Positions 28,047 to 36,519 of a DNA stretch of 64,000 bases are shown one piece after another. The position numbers and the translations under genes were made by a program. The stretch is from contig JADJXT010000002.1 of NCBI GenBank assembly GCA_016720115.1, positions 868,001 through 932,000 on the forward strand, given 5' to 3'. The stretch is from Sphingomonadales bacterium (GTDB lineage Bacteria > Pseudomonadota > Alphaproteobacteria > Sphingomonadales > Sphingomonadaceae). Each line of letters starts with the position of its first letter. The stretch's first letter is position 1. The notes below the pieces were generated by a model that saw nothing but the letters and a program-made list of their open reading frames with translations, had not been told where the DNA came from and ran no database searches.

Positions 28047-28937
28047 TCAGCCCCTGCCCTGCACCCCGATAAACTCCGCCATCCGGGCCTGCGCTGCCCG
28101 GCTTTCGCGCAGCAAGAAGATGGGCCAGTCGTGCATCATCCCGGCCTCTTCGACATAATCGATCGCGGGCAGCTTCGCCTTCAGCGCGCGGGCATCGGGA
28201 ACCAGTATGTCGTCACCACCACCGAACATCAGCATCGGCGGCAACCCGTCCCAATTGCCGAACAGCGGGCTGACCCTGGGATCGCTGAGCGGCAGGTCGC
28301 GGGCATAGAGTTTCGCGGCGGCATGGGTGCCGCCGATGGTGAGCACGCAATCGCGCGGTTCGATTGCGGGTTGATCGGGATGCGACACCGATATGTCGAG
28401 CCAGGGGCAGATCAGGATCAAACCCCTGGGCAGCAACCGCCCCTCATCGCGCACCGCCTGCGCCACCGCAGCACACAGCCCGCCGCCCGCCGAATCGCCG
28501 CCCATGACGAAAGGCCCCGCCCGGTCGGATGTGAATTCGCGGTAGAATTTCATCGCCCAGTCAACCGCCTCCTCTGCCGAAGCCTCAGGCGCAAGCGGGT
28601 AAAGCGGTGCCATGGTCACGATGCCGTGCTTTTCCGCCATATGGCTCAGAAACTGCCAGTGGATATCGACCGCCGGATAGACATAGCCGCCGCCATGCCA
28701 ATAGAGCATATGGCCCGCCACGGGGCGATCCTTCGGGGCAAAGCGGAGAAGCTTCCGCCCTTCGAAACTGCTTTCGCGGATATCGATGCGTTTGCGCATC
28801 TTCGCGCCGGGGAATTGCTGCTCCGCGCGGCTCTGCTCGATATTCTTCAGGAAATCCGGCCCGTCCGAATAGCGTTTGCGCAAGCTGCCGGTCATCCGGA
28901 ACAGCGAAGCAATCAGGCGCGCGGTCAGGCTTGGCAT
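28047..28937 (-). CDS. alpha/beta hydrolase, HSL (GDXG) family esterase
   Basis: 296 residues. HGGGY forms the oxyanion hole and GDSAGGG holds the nucleophile serine; the Asp is in GGGDDILVPD and the His in AGMMHDWP. This is the hormone-sensitive-lipase family that hydrolyses short acyl esters. There is no signal peptide, so it is probably cytoplasmic. A GAGGGG site precedes the ATG. It is divergent from the DUF3667 gene. Confidence 0.85.
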   Translation of the reverse strand: MPSLTARLIASLFRMTGSLRKRYSDGPDFLKNIEQSRAEQQFPGAKMRKRIDIRESSFEGRKLLRFAPKDRPVAGHMLYWHGGGYVYPAVDIHWQFLSHMAEKHGIVTMAPLYPLAPEASAEEAVDWAMKFYREFTSDRAGPFVMGGDSAGGGLCAAVAQAVRDEGRLLPRGLILICPWLDISVSHPDQPAIEPRDCVLTIGGTHAAAKLYARDLPLSDPRVSPLFGNWDGLPPMLMFGGGDDILVPDARALKAKLPAIDYVEEAGMMHDWPIFLLRESRAAQARMAEFIGVQGRG

Positions 28938-29057
28938 GGCATCCCCTCAATCCATGGTTTCGAAACCAAACTGGCACGTCCGCAGCAAAAAGCAAGATAG
29001 CTGCACGCAAGTTCAGCTTGCCTTTGCAGGATCAAAATGCAGTGATAAAACCCGGTC

Positions 29058-30152
29058 ATGTCGGGGGAATTGGACGCAGCCGGAACGGCAATCGAAGGGG
29101 CCATGCTGGGCACGGCAGTCGAGCCAGCAACAGGCAATCCGGCGGCATCTGCAATCGGCGGATGCCTCAATTGCGGCGCAGTGCTTGGTGGCGCCTATTG
29201 CGCAGCCTGCGGGCAAAAGGCCAATATTCACCGGACGCTGTCGGCCATCTGGCACGATATCCTGCATTCGGCGCTGCATTTCGACGGCAAGATGTGGCGC
29301 ACCCTGCCGATGCTGTTGTTTAAGCCGGGCGAATTGACCCGCCGCTATATCCATGGCGAACGGGCGAAGTTCGTCTCGCCGATGGCGCTGTTCCTGTTTT
29401 CGATCTTCCTGATGTTTGCCGTGTTCAGCTTTACAGGCGGCGCGAACCGGCCGGTCGACAACAACTGGATGCAGGTCAGCATCGCCAAGCTGGACGGGGA
29501 AATCGCGGTTGCAGAAAAGCAGTTGGCGGGTCCGCCGCCGCTGACCGGCGCCGAAAGAACCGGGATTGAGGAGAGGCTGAAAGAGCTGAAATCGGATCGC
29601 AACGGATTGGCATATGCAACAAGCGGCACGCCGGTTTATGACGATGTCGGTGCGCGCATCAAGGCGGGCGACAAGCGCAGTTTGACTTTCACCAAGGCGG
29701 AAACGGGTTCGCCATGGCTCAACAACCTGCTCAACAAGGGCGCCATCAAGATGTTGTCGAACCCGAGCCTTACTTTTTACAAACTGCAATCGAACGGCTA
29801 CAAATTCGCCTGGTTGCTGATTCCGTTGTCGCTGCCATTTGTCTGGCTGGTAACCTTGGGGATAAGCGGCCACCAATTCTACGACCATGCGGTATTTGCA
29901 ACCTATTCGATCGCGTTCATGTCGCTGCTTTTCATTGTCTCGGCATTACTGGGCCGCACCGCCGTTGGCGACGATCTGGCGATGCTTCTGCTCTTCATCA
30001 TCCCCCCGATCCACATCTACAAACAGATGCGGCACAGCTATAATCTGACGCGCACCGGCGGCGTCATCCGTACAATCCTGCTGCTCTTGTGCATTGTCAT
30101 CATCCTTGCTTTTTTCGCGATGACATTGCTGTTCCTCGGATTGTTGGGATAA
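29058..30152 (+). CDS. DUF3667 zinc-ribbon membrane protein
   Basis: 364 residues. A four-cysteine ribbon near the N-terminus (C36, C39, C48, C51: CLNCG...YCAACGQK) is followed by the conserved WRTLPMLLFKPGELTRRYI and FVSPMALFLFSIFLMF, which mark DUF3667. A coiled, charged middle part (about 140-230) and four to five membrane helices at the C-terminus follow. Function unknown. Confidence 0.82.
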   Translation: MSGELDAAGTAIEGAMLGTAVEPATGNPAASAIGGCLNCGAVLGGAYCAACGQKANIHRTLSAIWHDILHSALHFDGKMWRTLPMLLFKPGELTRRYIHGERAKFVSPMALFLFSIFLMFAVFSFTGGANRPVDNNWMQVSIAKLDGEIAVAEKQLAGPPPLTGAERTGIEERLKELKSDRNGLAYATSGTPVYDDVGARIKAGDKRSLTFTKAETGSPWLNNLLNKGAIKMLSNPSLTFYKLQSNGYKFAWLLIPLSLPFVWLVTLGISGHQFYDHAVFATYSIAFMSLLFIVSALLGRTAVGDDLAMLLLFIIPPIHIYKQMRHSYNLTRTGGVIRTILLLLCIVIILAFFAMTLLFLGLLG

Positions 30153-30156
30153 TCGC

Positions 30157-30273
30157 ATGAGCGCCTTGATCGACCGCCGCCTTCTGCTGAAGACCGGCGC
30201 TTACGGGCTCGGCGCGCTGACCTTGCCCGGCGGCGCGATGGCGGCAATGCAGGGGGCACGTCGACTGGGGTAA
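30157..30273 (+). pseudogene. Tat signal peptide remnant (PhoD-like alkaline phosphatase?)
   Basis: A 38-codon frame, MSALIDRRLLLKTGAYGLGA and on to MAAMQGAR, then a stop. It has the twin-arginine motif, hydrophobic stretch and a cleavage-like site, but no mature domain. The end QGAR resembles the point where PhoD-type phosphatases begin (ARGFTHGV...). I therefore read it as the 5' end of a gene whose rest was deleted. It begins 4 bp after the DUF3667 stop. Confidence 0.55.
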
Positions 30274-30279
30274 GTATCG

Positions 30280-31638
30280 CTAAAACGCCATAGAGCCGTC
30301 GTGCCGCACCCGCCCCCACGGCCCGGTGATCGCCAGCGTCATTGTCGGCCACATCAGGTTGACGAAAAAGGTCGAGCCATCGGGGGAGAAGCAGGCCCCG
30401 GCAAATTCGGTCTGCACGCGGCTTTTGGCGAAAATATAGGCTTTGCCTGCAGGGGTAATCCCGCGCAGATGGTTGTCGGCGATGTCGGTGTACTGGTCTT
30501 CGCAGACCATCAAATGCCCCGTCGGCATCACGCACAGATTGTCGCCATAATTATAGGCGCCGCCGTCGGTTGATTCGTAGAACAAATCGAGTTGGTCGGC
30601 CTGCCCGCCGATGCCGGGGCGCAGGCGATATATCTGGCCATATTTCGCCGCGCCGCCATCGGTGCAGGCGAAATACAGCTCGTCTTTGCCCCACCATATG
30701 CCTTCGCCACGCGCAAACAGGGTCGCACCCCTGGCCGCCCCGCGCTTGCGCAGGTCGTCATCGGGCGCCTCGGGATTGTCGAGAGCAACCCAGCGTGGCG
30801 TGTAAGCCTTGCCGCGCGTGACGGCGGCTTCGCTCCAGTTCCGGCCATCAGCTATACCGTCAATCACCAGCGCCTCAAGCCGTCCACCTTTGGCAAGTTC
30901 CCCTTTGGCATCGGGCAGGAAACGGTAGAGCAGGCTGTCGTCGCGATCTTCGGTCAGATAGACGATGCCGGTGCGCGGATCGACGCAGGCGGCTTCATGG
31001 TTGAAACGCCCCATCGCCTTTAGCGGCACCGGCGCGACAAGCCCCACATGGTTCGACGGCACTTCGAAGATATAGCCATGATCCTTGCCCACGGTGTCGC
31101 CCGCACGCATCACATTTTCCTCACAGGTCAGCCAGCTGCCCCAGGGCGTGATGCCGCCTGAGCAGTTGCGCAATGTGCCTGACAGGCTGAGCCACTGCTT
31201 ATCCACGCGCTGCGATTTGAGATCGTAGATCAGCGTTGTCGTACCGCCCGGCAGGGGCATGCCATCCTTGCCGCGATCATAGGCCGCGAAATCGTCTGCC
31301 ACCTTGCCGGTCAACGCCCCAAAGCGGCCATCGCGGATGTTGAGTTCATGGTTGCGAACCAGCGCGACCTTGCCCTTGCCAGCCCCGAATGCGCCCATGC
31401 CATCGCCCGCACTGGGCACAAGATGGCCATCGTCCATGATATTGCCAAAGCGCGAGATCACGCGGTAGGAAAATCCCCTGGGCAGATCGATCAGATTGTC
31501 CGGATCACGCACCAGCGCGCCATAGCCCGGAACCTCGCTGCGCGCGGCGGGCGGAATCTGCGCACAGGCTCGCTCGGCAATTCCGGCAAAGGCAAGGCTT
31601 CCAAGACCGAAATTGAACCGGCGGCGGCTGATTTGCAT
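30280..31638 (-). CDS. PhoX family (DUF839) Tat-exported phosphatase-like protein
   Basis: 452 residues from the ATG at 31638, chosen because AAAGGA lies 7 nt upstream and the protein then begins MQISRRRFNFGLGSLAFAG, a twin-arginine signal peptide. The PhoX/DUF839 hallmarks are present: NHELN, TPWGSWLTCEEN, GRFNHEAACVDPRTGIVYLTEDR, and EGIWWGKDELYFACTDGG near the C-terminus. PhoX enzymes are calcium- and iron-dependent phosphomonoesterases; members of DUF839 also include proteins with no tested activity. Its stop is 7 bp from the phosphatase remnant on the other strand. Confidence 0.8.
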   Translation of the reverse strand: MQISRRRFNFGLGSLAFAGIAERACAQIPPAARSEVPGYGALVRDPDNLIDLPRGFSYRVISRFGNIMDDGHLVPSAGDGMGAFGAGKGKVALVRNHELNIRDGRFGALTGKVADDFAAYDRGKDGMPLPGGTTTLIYDLKSQRVDKQWLSLSGTLRNCSGGITPWGSWLTCEENVMRAGDTVGKDHGYIFEVPSNHVGLVAPVPLKAMGRFNHEAACVDPRTGIVYLTEDRDDSLLYRFLPDAKGELAKGGRLEALVIDGIADGRNWSEAAVTRGKAYTPRWVALDNPEAPDDDLRKRGAARGATLFARGEGIWWGKDELYFACTDGGAAKYGQIYRLRPGIGGQADQLDLFYESTDGGAYNYGDNLCVMPTGHLMVCEDQYTDIADNHLRGITPAGKAYIFAKSRVQTEFAGACFSPDGSTFFVNLMWPTMTLAITGPWGRVRHDGSMAF

Positions 31639-31728
31639 CTGATTGTCCTTTGGCTTCATTTTGTTGTGCCGTTGAACCCCAAAGATGACAAGATGGTTGC
31701 AAGGGGGTTTAAGCAGCAAGAAACAAGC

Positions 31729-31854
31729 TCACCCAAAGCACCAAAGAAGACGGTGCGCCCGGCGAAGCCCATATTCTGCTCACGCAGCGCCACAGAAACT
31801 CGAATTTCTGAAACAATCGCACTTCGCGCGAAACGTCTTTGGTGCTTTGGGTGA
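31729..31854. repeat. 126-bp element with 19-bp terminal inverted repeats
   Basis: TCACCCAAAGCACCAAAGA at 31729-31747 is exactly repeated in inverse at 31836-31854, with 88 bp between. No coding frame fits. It fills most of the 289-bp gap between the PhoX-like gene and gltX. I see no target-site duplication. It may be a miniature transposable element or a fold in the gltX leader. Confidence 0.6.
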
Positions 31855-31927
31855 CATCAGATTCATCCCGCACGCTTGAGAGCGCGGTGGCTTGGCACAT
31901 CCCCTCCAGCTTGGTAGGGCCCGGCGC

Positions 31928-33454
31928 ATGACCGAAAGCACCAGACCCGTCCACACCCGCCCAATCAGAACCAGGGTGGCCCCCTCACCCACCGGCGATC
32001 CGCATGTCGGCACCGCCTATATCGCGCTGATCAACTATTGCTTTGCAAAAAAGCATGGCGGGCAGTTCCTGCTGCGCATCGAGGATACCGACCAGGTGCG
32101 CTCGACCCGCGAGTCCGAGGCGAAGATCCTCGATTCGCTGCGCTGGCTGGGGCTGAGCTGGGACGAAGGGCCCGATGTCGGCGGCCCGCACGGACCCTAT
32201 CGCCAGTCGGAGCGCAGCGCGATCTATACCGAGCATTGCAACCGGCTATTGAACGATGGCCACGCCTTCAAATGCTATTGCACGCCCGACGAACTGGCGG
32301 CGATGCGCGCGCAGCAGATGGCGGCGAAACAGCCGCCCAAATATGATGGCCGCTGCGCCCGGCTGACCCAGGCCGAATGTGCCGAGCGCGACGCCAGGGG
32401 CATGAGCCATGTCGTGCGCATGATGGTGCCCAATGAGGGCGTGTGTGTGGTGCAGGATACGCTGCGCGGGCCGATCGAGTTCGAATGGTCGGTGGTCGAC
32501 ATGCAGGTGCTGATGAAATCGGACGGCCTGCCGACCTATCACCTCGCCAATGTCGTCGACGACCATCTGATGGGCATCACCCATGTGATGCGCGGCGAGG
32601 AGTGGATCAGCTCCGCGCCCAAACATCTGCTGCTCTACCGCTATTTCGGCTGGGAACCGCCGGTGCTGACGCATCTGCCGCTGCTGCGCAATGCCGACCG
32701 GTCGAAACTGTCGAAACGCAAGAACCCGACGAGCATTCTCTATTACCAGCGCGCGGGATATCTGCCTGCAGCGATGCTCAACTTTTTGGGGTTGTTCATC
32801 AAATCCTCCGGGGAAGAGGATGAGAAGACCAGCATGCAGGATCTTATCGACGGGCTGGACATAGCGCATATCTCGCTGGGTGGTCCGGTGTTCGACACCT
32901 CGAAACTCGACTGGCTCAACGGTCGCTACATGCGTGAGGAGCTGAGCACCGGGCAGTTTCTCGGCGAGGTGCGCAAATGGGCGCTGAACGACGAATATCT
33001 GCTTCCCATCGCCGAAATGGCGCAGAGCCGGATCGTCCGGCTGGGCGATCTGGGCGCGCTCGTTGCCCCCTTCTTCATGAACCGCATCGAAGGGCTGACC
33101 GCGGAAAAGCTGCGCGACGGCGTCAAGATCGATGCCGACCAGCAGCGCGCCGCCTATACCCTCGCGCTGCAGTTGTGCGACGCGATGATCGTTTGGAACA
33201 AGGAAGGCGTCGACGCCGCGCTGCGCAAGACCGCGACCGCGCTCGACATCAAGCTCAAGGACATGATCCGCGCCTTCTATCTGGCGGTATTGGGCGCCCC
33301 GCAGGGCGTGCCGCTGTTCGATGCGATCACCCACCTCGGCCGCGACATCCTCCGCGAACGCCTCCGCCACGCCATGGAACTCCTCGGGCCTGCCAGCAAG
33401 AAAGAAGCCGAAGCTTGGGGCGCCTTGCTTGCAAAGGTGGACGTTTCGGAATGA
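31928..33454 (+). CDS. gltX: glutamate-tRNA ligase
   Basis: 508 residues from the ATG at 31928. It charges tRNA-Glu. The class I signatures are PSPTGDPHVGTAY (HIGH-type) and SKLSKRK (KMSKS-type). The glutamate site residues in RVAPSPTG and the anticodon-binding C-terminal helical domain are present; length is normal. Upstream codons in the same frame add an unconserved MAHPLQLGRARR and are left out. Confidence 0.96.
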   Translation: MTESTRPVHTRPIRTRVAPSPTGDPHVGTAYIALINYCFAKKHGGQFLLRIEDTDQVRSTRESEAKILDSLRWLGLSWDEGPDVGGPHGPYRQSERSAIYTEHCNRLLNDGHAFKCYCTPDELAAMRAQQMAAKQPPKYDGRCARLTQAECAERDARGMSHVVRMMVPNEGVCVVQDTLRGPIEFEWSVVDMQVLMKSDGLPTYHLANVVDDHLMGITHVMRGEEWISSAPKHLLLYRYFGWEPPVLTHLPLLRNADRSKLSKRKNPTSILYYQRAGYLPAAMLNFLGLFIKSSGEEDEKTSMQDLIDGLDIAHISLGGPVFDTSKLDWLNGRYMREELSTGQFLGEVRKWALNDEYLLPIAEMAQSRIVRLGDLGALVAPFFMNRIEGLTAEKLRDGVKIDADQQRAAYTLALQLCDAMIVWNKEGVDAALRKTATALDIKLKDMIRAFYLAVLGAPQGVPLFDAITHLGRDILRERLRHAMELLGPASKKEAEAWGALLAKVDVSE

Positions 33455-33490
33455 TGTAAATGAGAGGGGAGAGGGAGAGAAGGGAGAGTT

Positions 33491-33949
33491 GTGATTGCGG
33501 ATCGTGATAACATTCGAAAACTGATCGATCTCACTTTCGATATCGGCATGCAAATTCACAAGGATGTTGGGCCGGGTTTAATCGAATCTGTCTACGAACG
33601 TGTGCTGGCTGATCGAATGGTTCAGCTTGGCGTAAAAGTGAAACGTCAGCAGCCGGTTCATGTCGAAATTTATGATAAAAAACATGAAGATGCGTTTCGG
33701 TACGATCTCCTCCTGAACGATACGCTGCTTGTTGAAATCAAGTCTCTGGAGAAGATGGGGCCAGTTCATCGAAAACAGGTGCTGACCTATATCCGCCTGA
33801 TGAACCTTCCGTTTGGATTGTTGCTGAACTTTGGCTGCGCGGTTTTCAGTGACGGTATGCAGCGAATTTCGAATGACCGGGCTACAGGTCAAAAACGAAC
33901 CGCTCCCCCTCTCCCGTCTCTTTTACATAAAATCCGAACGACTGAATAA
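33491..33949 (+). CDS. GxxExxY family protein (PDDEXK-like)
   Basis: 152 residues from a GTG at 33491. The naming motif is in GPGLIESVYE. The family (PF13366) is thought to adopt a PD-(D/E)XK nuclease fold; LLLNDTLLVEIKSLE and QVLTYIRLMNLPFGLLLNFG match its conserved parts (E-x-K in VEIK). Role unknown. The gene is visibly richer in A+T than its neighbours. It lies 36 bp after gltX, and its stop shares a base with the ung start (TAATG). Confidence 0.82.
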   Translation: MIADRDNIRKLIDLTFDIGMQIHKDVGPGLIESVYERVLADRMVQLGVKVKRQQPVHVEIYDKKHEDAFRYDLLLNDTLLVEIKSLEKMGPVHRKQVLTYIRLMNLPFGLLLNFGCAVFSDGMQRISNDRATGQKRTAPPLPSLLHKIRTTE

Positions 33950-34632
33950 TGCCTGACATTCAACTGCATGAAAGCTGGAAGGCGCCGTTGCTGCCTGAAT
34001 TCGGGGCGGACTATATGGCGCAGTTGCGGTCCTTCCTGCTCGCGGAAAAGGCATCCGGGAAACAGATTTTCCCCAAAGGCGGCGAATGGTTCCGCGCGCT
34101 CGATCTGACGCCGCTCGACAAGGTGCGCGTCGTGATTTTGGGGCAGGATCCTTATCATGGTCCCGGACAGGCGCATGGGCTTTGCTTCAGCGTCAAGCCG
34201 GGCGTGCCGCCGCCGCCCAGCCTTGGCAACATCTACAAGGAACTGCATTCGGACCTTGGTATCGAACGCCCGCGTCACGGCTTTCTTGAGCATTGGGCGC
34301 AGCAGGGCGTGCTATTGCTCAACAGCGTGCTCACGGTTGAAATGGCCAAGGCGGCTTCGCATCAAGGCAAGGGCTGGGAACGCTTTACCGATGCCGTCAT
34401 CCGGCTGGTCAATGCCAAGGACGATCCGGTCGTTTTCATGCTGTGGGGCAATTATGCGCAAAAAAAGGCAGCCTTCGTCGATACGGGCAAGCATCTGGTG
34501 CTGAAGGCAGCGCACCCCTCGCCGCTATCCGCGCACAACGGGTTTCTCGGTTGCCGTCATTTCTCGCAGTGCAACGCCTTTCTGCAAAGCAAAGGCCTGC
34601 TGCCAATTGATTGGGCGCTGCCCGTGCTCTAG
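33949..34632 (+). CDS. ung: uracil-DNA glycosylase (family 1)
   Basis: 227 residues. It removes uracil from DNA. GQDPYHGPGQAHGLCFS carries the catalytic Asp (residue 67), and HPSPLSAHNGFLGCRHF carries the catalytic His and the minor-groove loop. Length is normal. It is translationally coupled to the GxxExxY gene and converges on the acyl-CoA ligase gene, overlapping its end by 4 bp. Confidence 0.97.
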   Translation: MPDIQLHESWKAPLLPEFGADYMAQLRSFLLAEKASGKQIFPKGGEWFRALDLTPLDKVRVVILGQDPYHGPGQAHGLCFSVKPGVPPPPSLGNIYKELHSDLGIERPRHGFLEHWAQQGVLLLNSVLTVEMAKAASHQGKGWERFTDAVIRLVNAKDDPVVFMLWGNYAQKKAAFVDTGKHLVLKAAHPSPLSAHNGFLGCRHFSQCNAFLQSKGLLPIDWALPVL

Positions 34633-36434
34633 CCCTTGTACATACCGTCAATGCGACCCTTGTACCGTTCGCGGATTATATGACGGCGGATCTTCATGCT
34701 CGGTGTCATTTCGCCATTTTCGATGGTGAAGGGTTCATCGACAAATTCGAACTGGCGGACCTTTTCAACCACCGAAAGATCCTTGTTCACCCGATCCACG
34801 GCAGCACGCACAGCCGCGCGAAACTGGGGATTGTCCTGCAATTCGGCAAAGTCATATTTCATCCCCTGCCCGCGCGCCCAATCGAGCGCCCATTCGGGAT
34901 CCGGCACGATCAGGCCAACTATGTAAGGCCGCTTGTCACCCGAAACCATCGCCTGCAGGATTTCGGGCTGCAGGGTCAACATGCCCTCCACCTTTTGCGG
35001 CGCGACATTGTCGCCCTTGTCGTTGACGATGATGTCTTTCTTTCGGTCGGTAATCTTGATCCGGCCTTTCTCGTCAAAATGGCCGATATCGCCAGTGTGC
35101 AGCCAGCCATCCTTGATGACGCGTTCGGTCTCTGCCTCGTTGCGCCAATAACCGAGCATCACCAGTTCGCCGCGCACAAGGATTTCGCCATCGTCGGCGA
35201 TCCTGACCTCGACCCCTTTGAGCGGCGCGCCCACCGTGTCCATCTTGATCCCGGTCTTTGGCCGGTTGCAACTGACCACGGGGCCGCTCTCTGTCTGGCC
35301 ATAGCCCTGCAGCAGGGTGATGCCCAGCGACTGGAAAAAGACACCGATATCGGGATTGAGCGGCGCCCCGCCCGACACCATCGCCTTCATCCGCCCGCCG
35401 AACTTTGCCCTTATCTTCGGCTTCAGCGTGCGGGAGAGGATCGCGCGTATCGGTGCGTCGCGCAACCGGCTCTTGCCTCCATAATCGCGCTCCCCGATGG
35501 TCAGCGCCTTGTCGAGCAAATAGCTCGGCACCTTGCCCTGCTTTTCAACCTGCTTGATCATGCGCGCACGCAGCACCTCAAACAGGCGCGGGACGACGAC
35601 CATGATGGTCGGCTGGGTCTCCTCGATATTGCTCGCCAGTTTTTCGAGGCCCTCGGCATAATAGATTTCCGCGCCAACGCCGATCGGAAGAAACTGCCCG
35701 CCCGAATGTTCATAGGCGTGGCTCAGCGGGAGGAAGGAAAGGAAGCGTTCGTTATCCAGCCCGAAATCCTCGCGCAGCACCTGCGCCGCGCCATCGACAT
35801 TGCAGATGATCGAGCCATGGTGGAGCATCACCCCACGCGGCGCGCCGCCGGTGCCGCTGGTGTAGATGATGCAGGCGAGTTCGTTGCGACCAACGCTGGC
35901 CATTTCCCCGGTCAACGTTGCAACATCGCCGTCGGTGCCCTGCACCAGATCGGCCCAATCAAGATGCTTTTGCTGGCCGCGCTGCGTTATTTTTAGCGGC
36001 TCCATACCGATCACAAATTCGCATTCGGACGAACGCACCACCGCCGGCATCAGTTGTTGCGCCAGCTTGGCTGTCGAGACAATCACTGCGCGCGACTGGC
36101 TGTTGTCGAGGATGTGCTGGTGATCGCGCTCGGTATTGGTGATGTAGGTTGGAACGGTCACGCAACCCGCTGCCATGATGCCCAGATCGGCGATGCACCA
36201 TTCGGGCCGGTTTTCAGCAACCAGCATCACCCGATCGCCTTTTTTGAGGCCCATCGCCTTCAGGTTTTTGGCCAGACCAGCCACGCGGCGCGCCGTTTCG
36301 GTCCAACTGATGGTACGCCATTCGTCGCCATGCTTGTAGCCGAGGAAAGGTCTGTCGCCCCGCAAAACGGCACGCGACAGAAACATGCTCACCAGATTGG
36401 GAATCGATTCAAAATCGTTGAAATTGTCGGCCAC
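34629..36434 (-). CDS. long-chain fatty-acid-CoA ligase (AMP-forming)
   Basis: About 601 residues. It activates a fatty acid to its CoA ester via an adenylate. The AMP-binding motif YTSGTGGAPRGVMLHH, GYGQTESGPVV, the TGDIG motif and the C-terminal catalytic lysine region (PSMKIRRHIIRERY) are present. The FACS/bubblegum-type length suits long-chain acids. GTG (36434) and TTG (36437) are both possible starts behind GGGAG. Confidence 0.87.
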   Translation of the reverse strand: MADNFNDFESIPNLVSMFLSRAVLRGDRPFLGYKHGDEWRTISWTETARRVAGLAKNLKAMGLKKGDRVMLVAENRPEWCIADLGIMAAGCVTVPTYITNTERDHQHILDNSQSRAVIVSTAKLAQQLMPAVVRSSECEFVIGMEPLKITQRGQQKHLDWADLVQGTDGDVATLTGEMASVGRNELACIIYTSGTGGAPRGVMLHHGSIICNVDGAAQVLREDFGLDNERFLSFLPLSHAYEHSGGQFLPIGVGAEIYYAEGLEKLASNIEETQPTIMVVVPRLFEVLRARMIKQVEKQGKVPSYLLDKALTIGERDYGGKSRLRDAPIRAILSRTLKPKIRAKFGGRMKAMVSGGAPLNPDIGVFFQSLGITLLQGYGQTESGPVVSCNRPKTGIKMDTVGAPLKGVEVRIADDGEILVRGELVMLGYWRNEAETERVIKDGWLHTGDIGHFDEKGRIKITDRKKDIIVNDKGDNVAPQKVEGMLTLQPEILQAMVSGDKRPYIVGLIVPDPEWALDWARGQGMKYDFAELQDNPQFRAAVRAAVDRVNKDLSVVEKVRQFEFVDEPFTIENGEMTPSMKIRRHIIRERYKGRIDGMYKG

Positions 36435-36519
36435 CAAAACTCTCCCGGGGGGCGGTCCGTTTGCGGACTCGTGCAGTTACAGGACGCTAGCGCCGCCTTT
36501 CCGGCTAGGCAAGTTTGGT

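Noticed and set aside
31709..31954. Short minus-strand frame in the gap before gltX
   Set aside because: It runs through both arms of the inverted repeat and into gltX; no ribosome binding site or family similarity.
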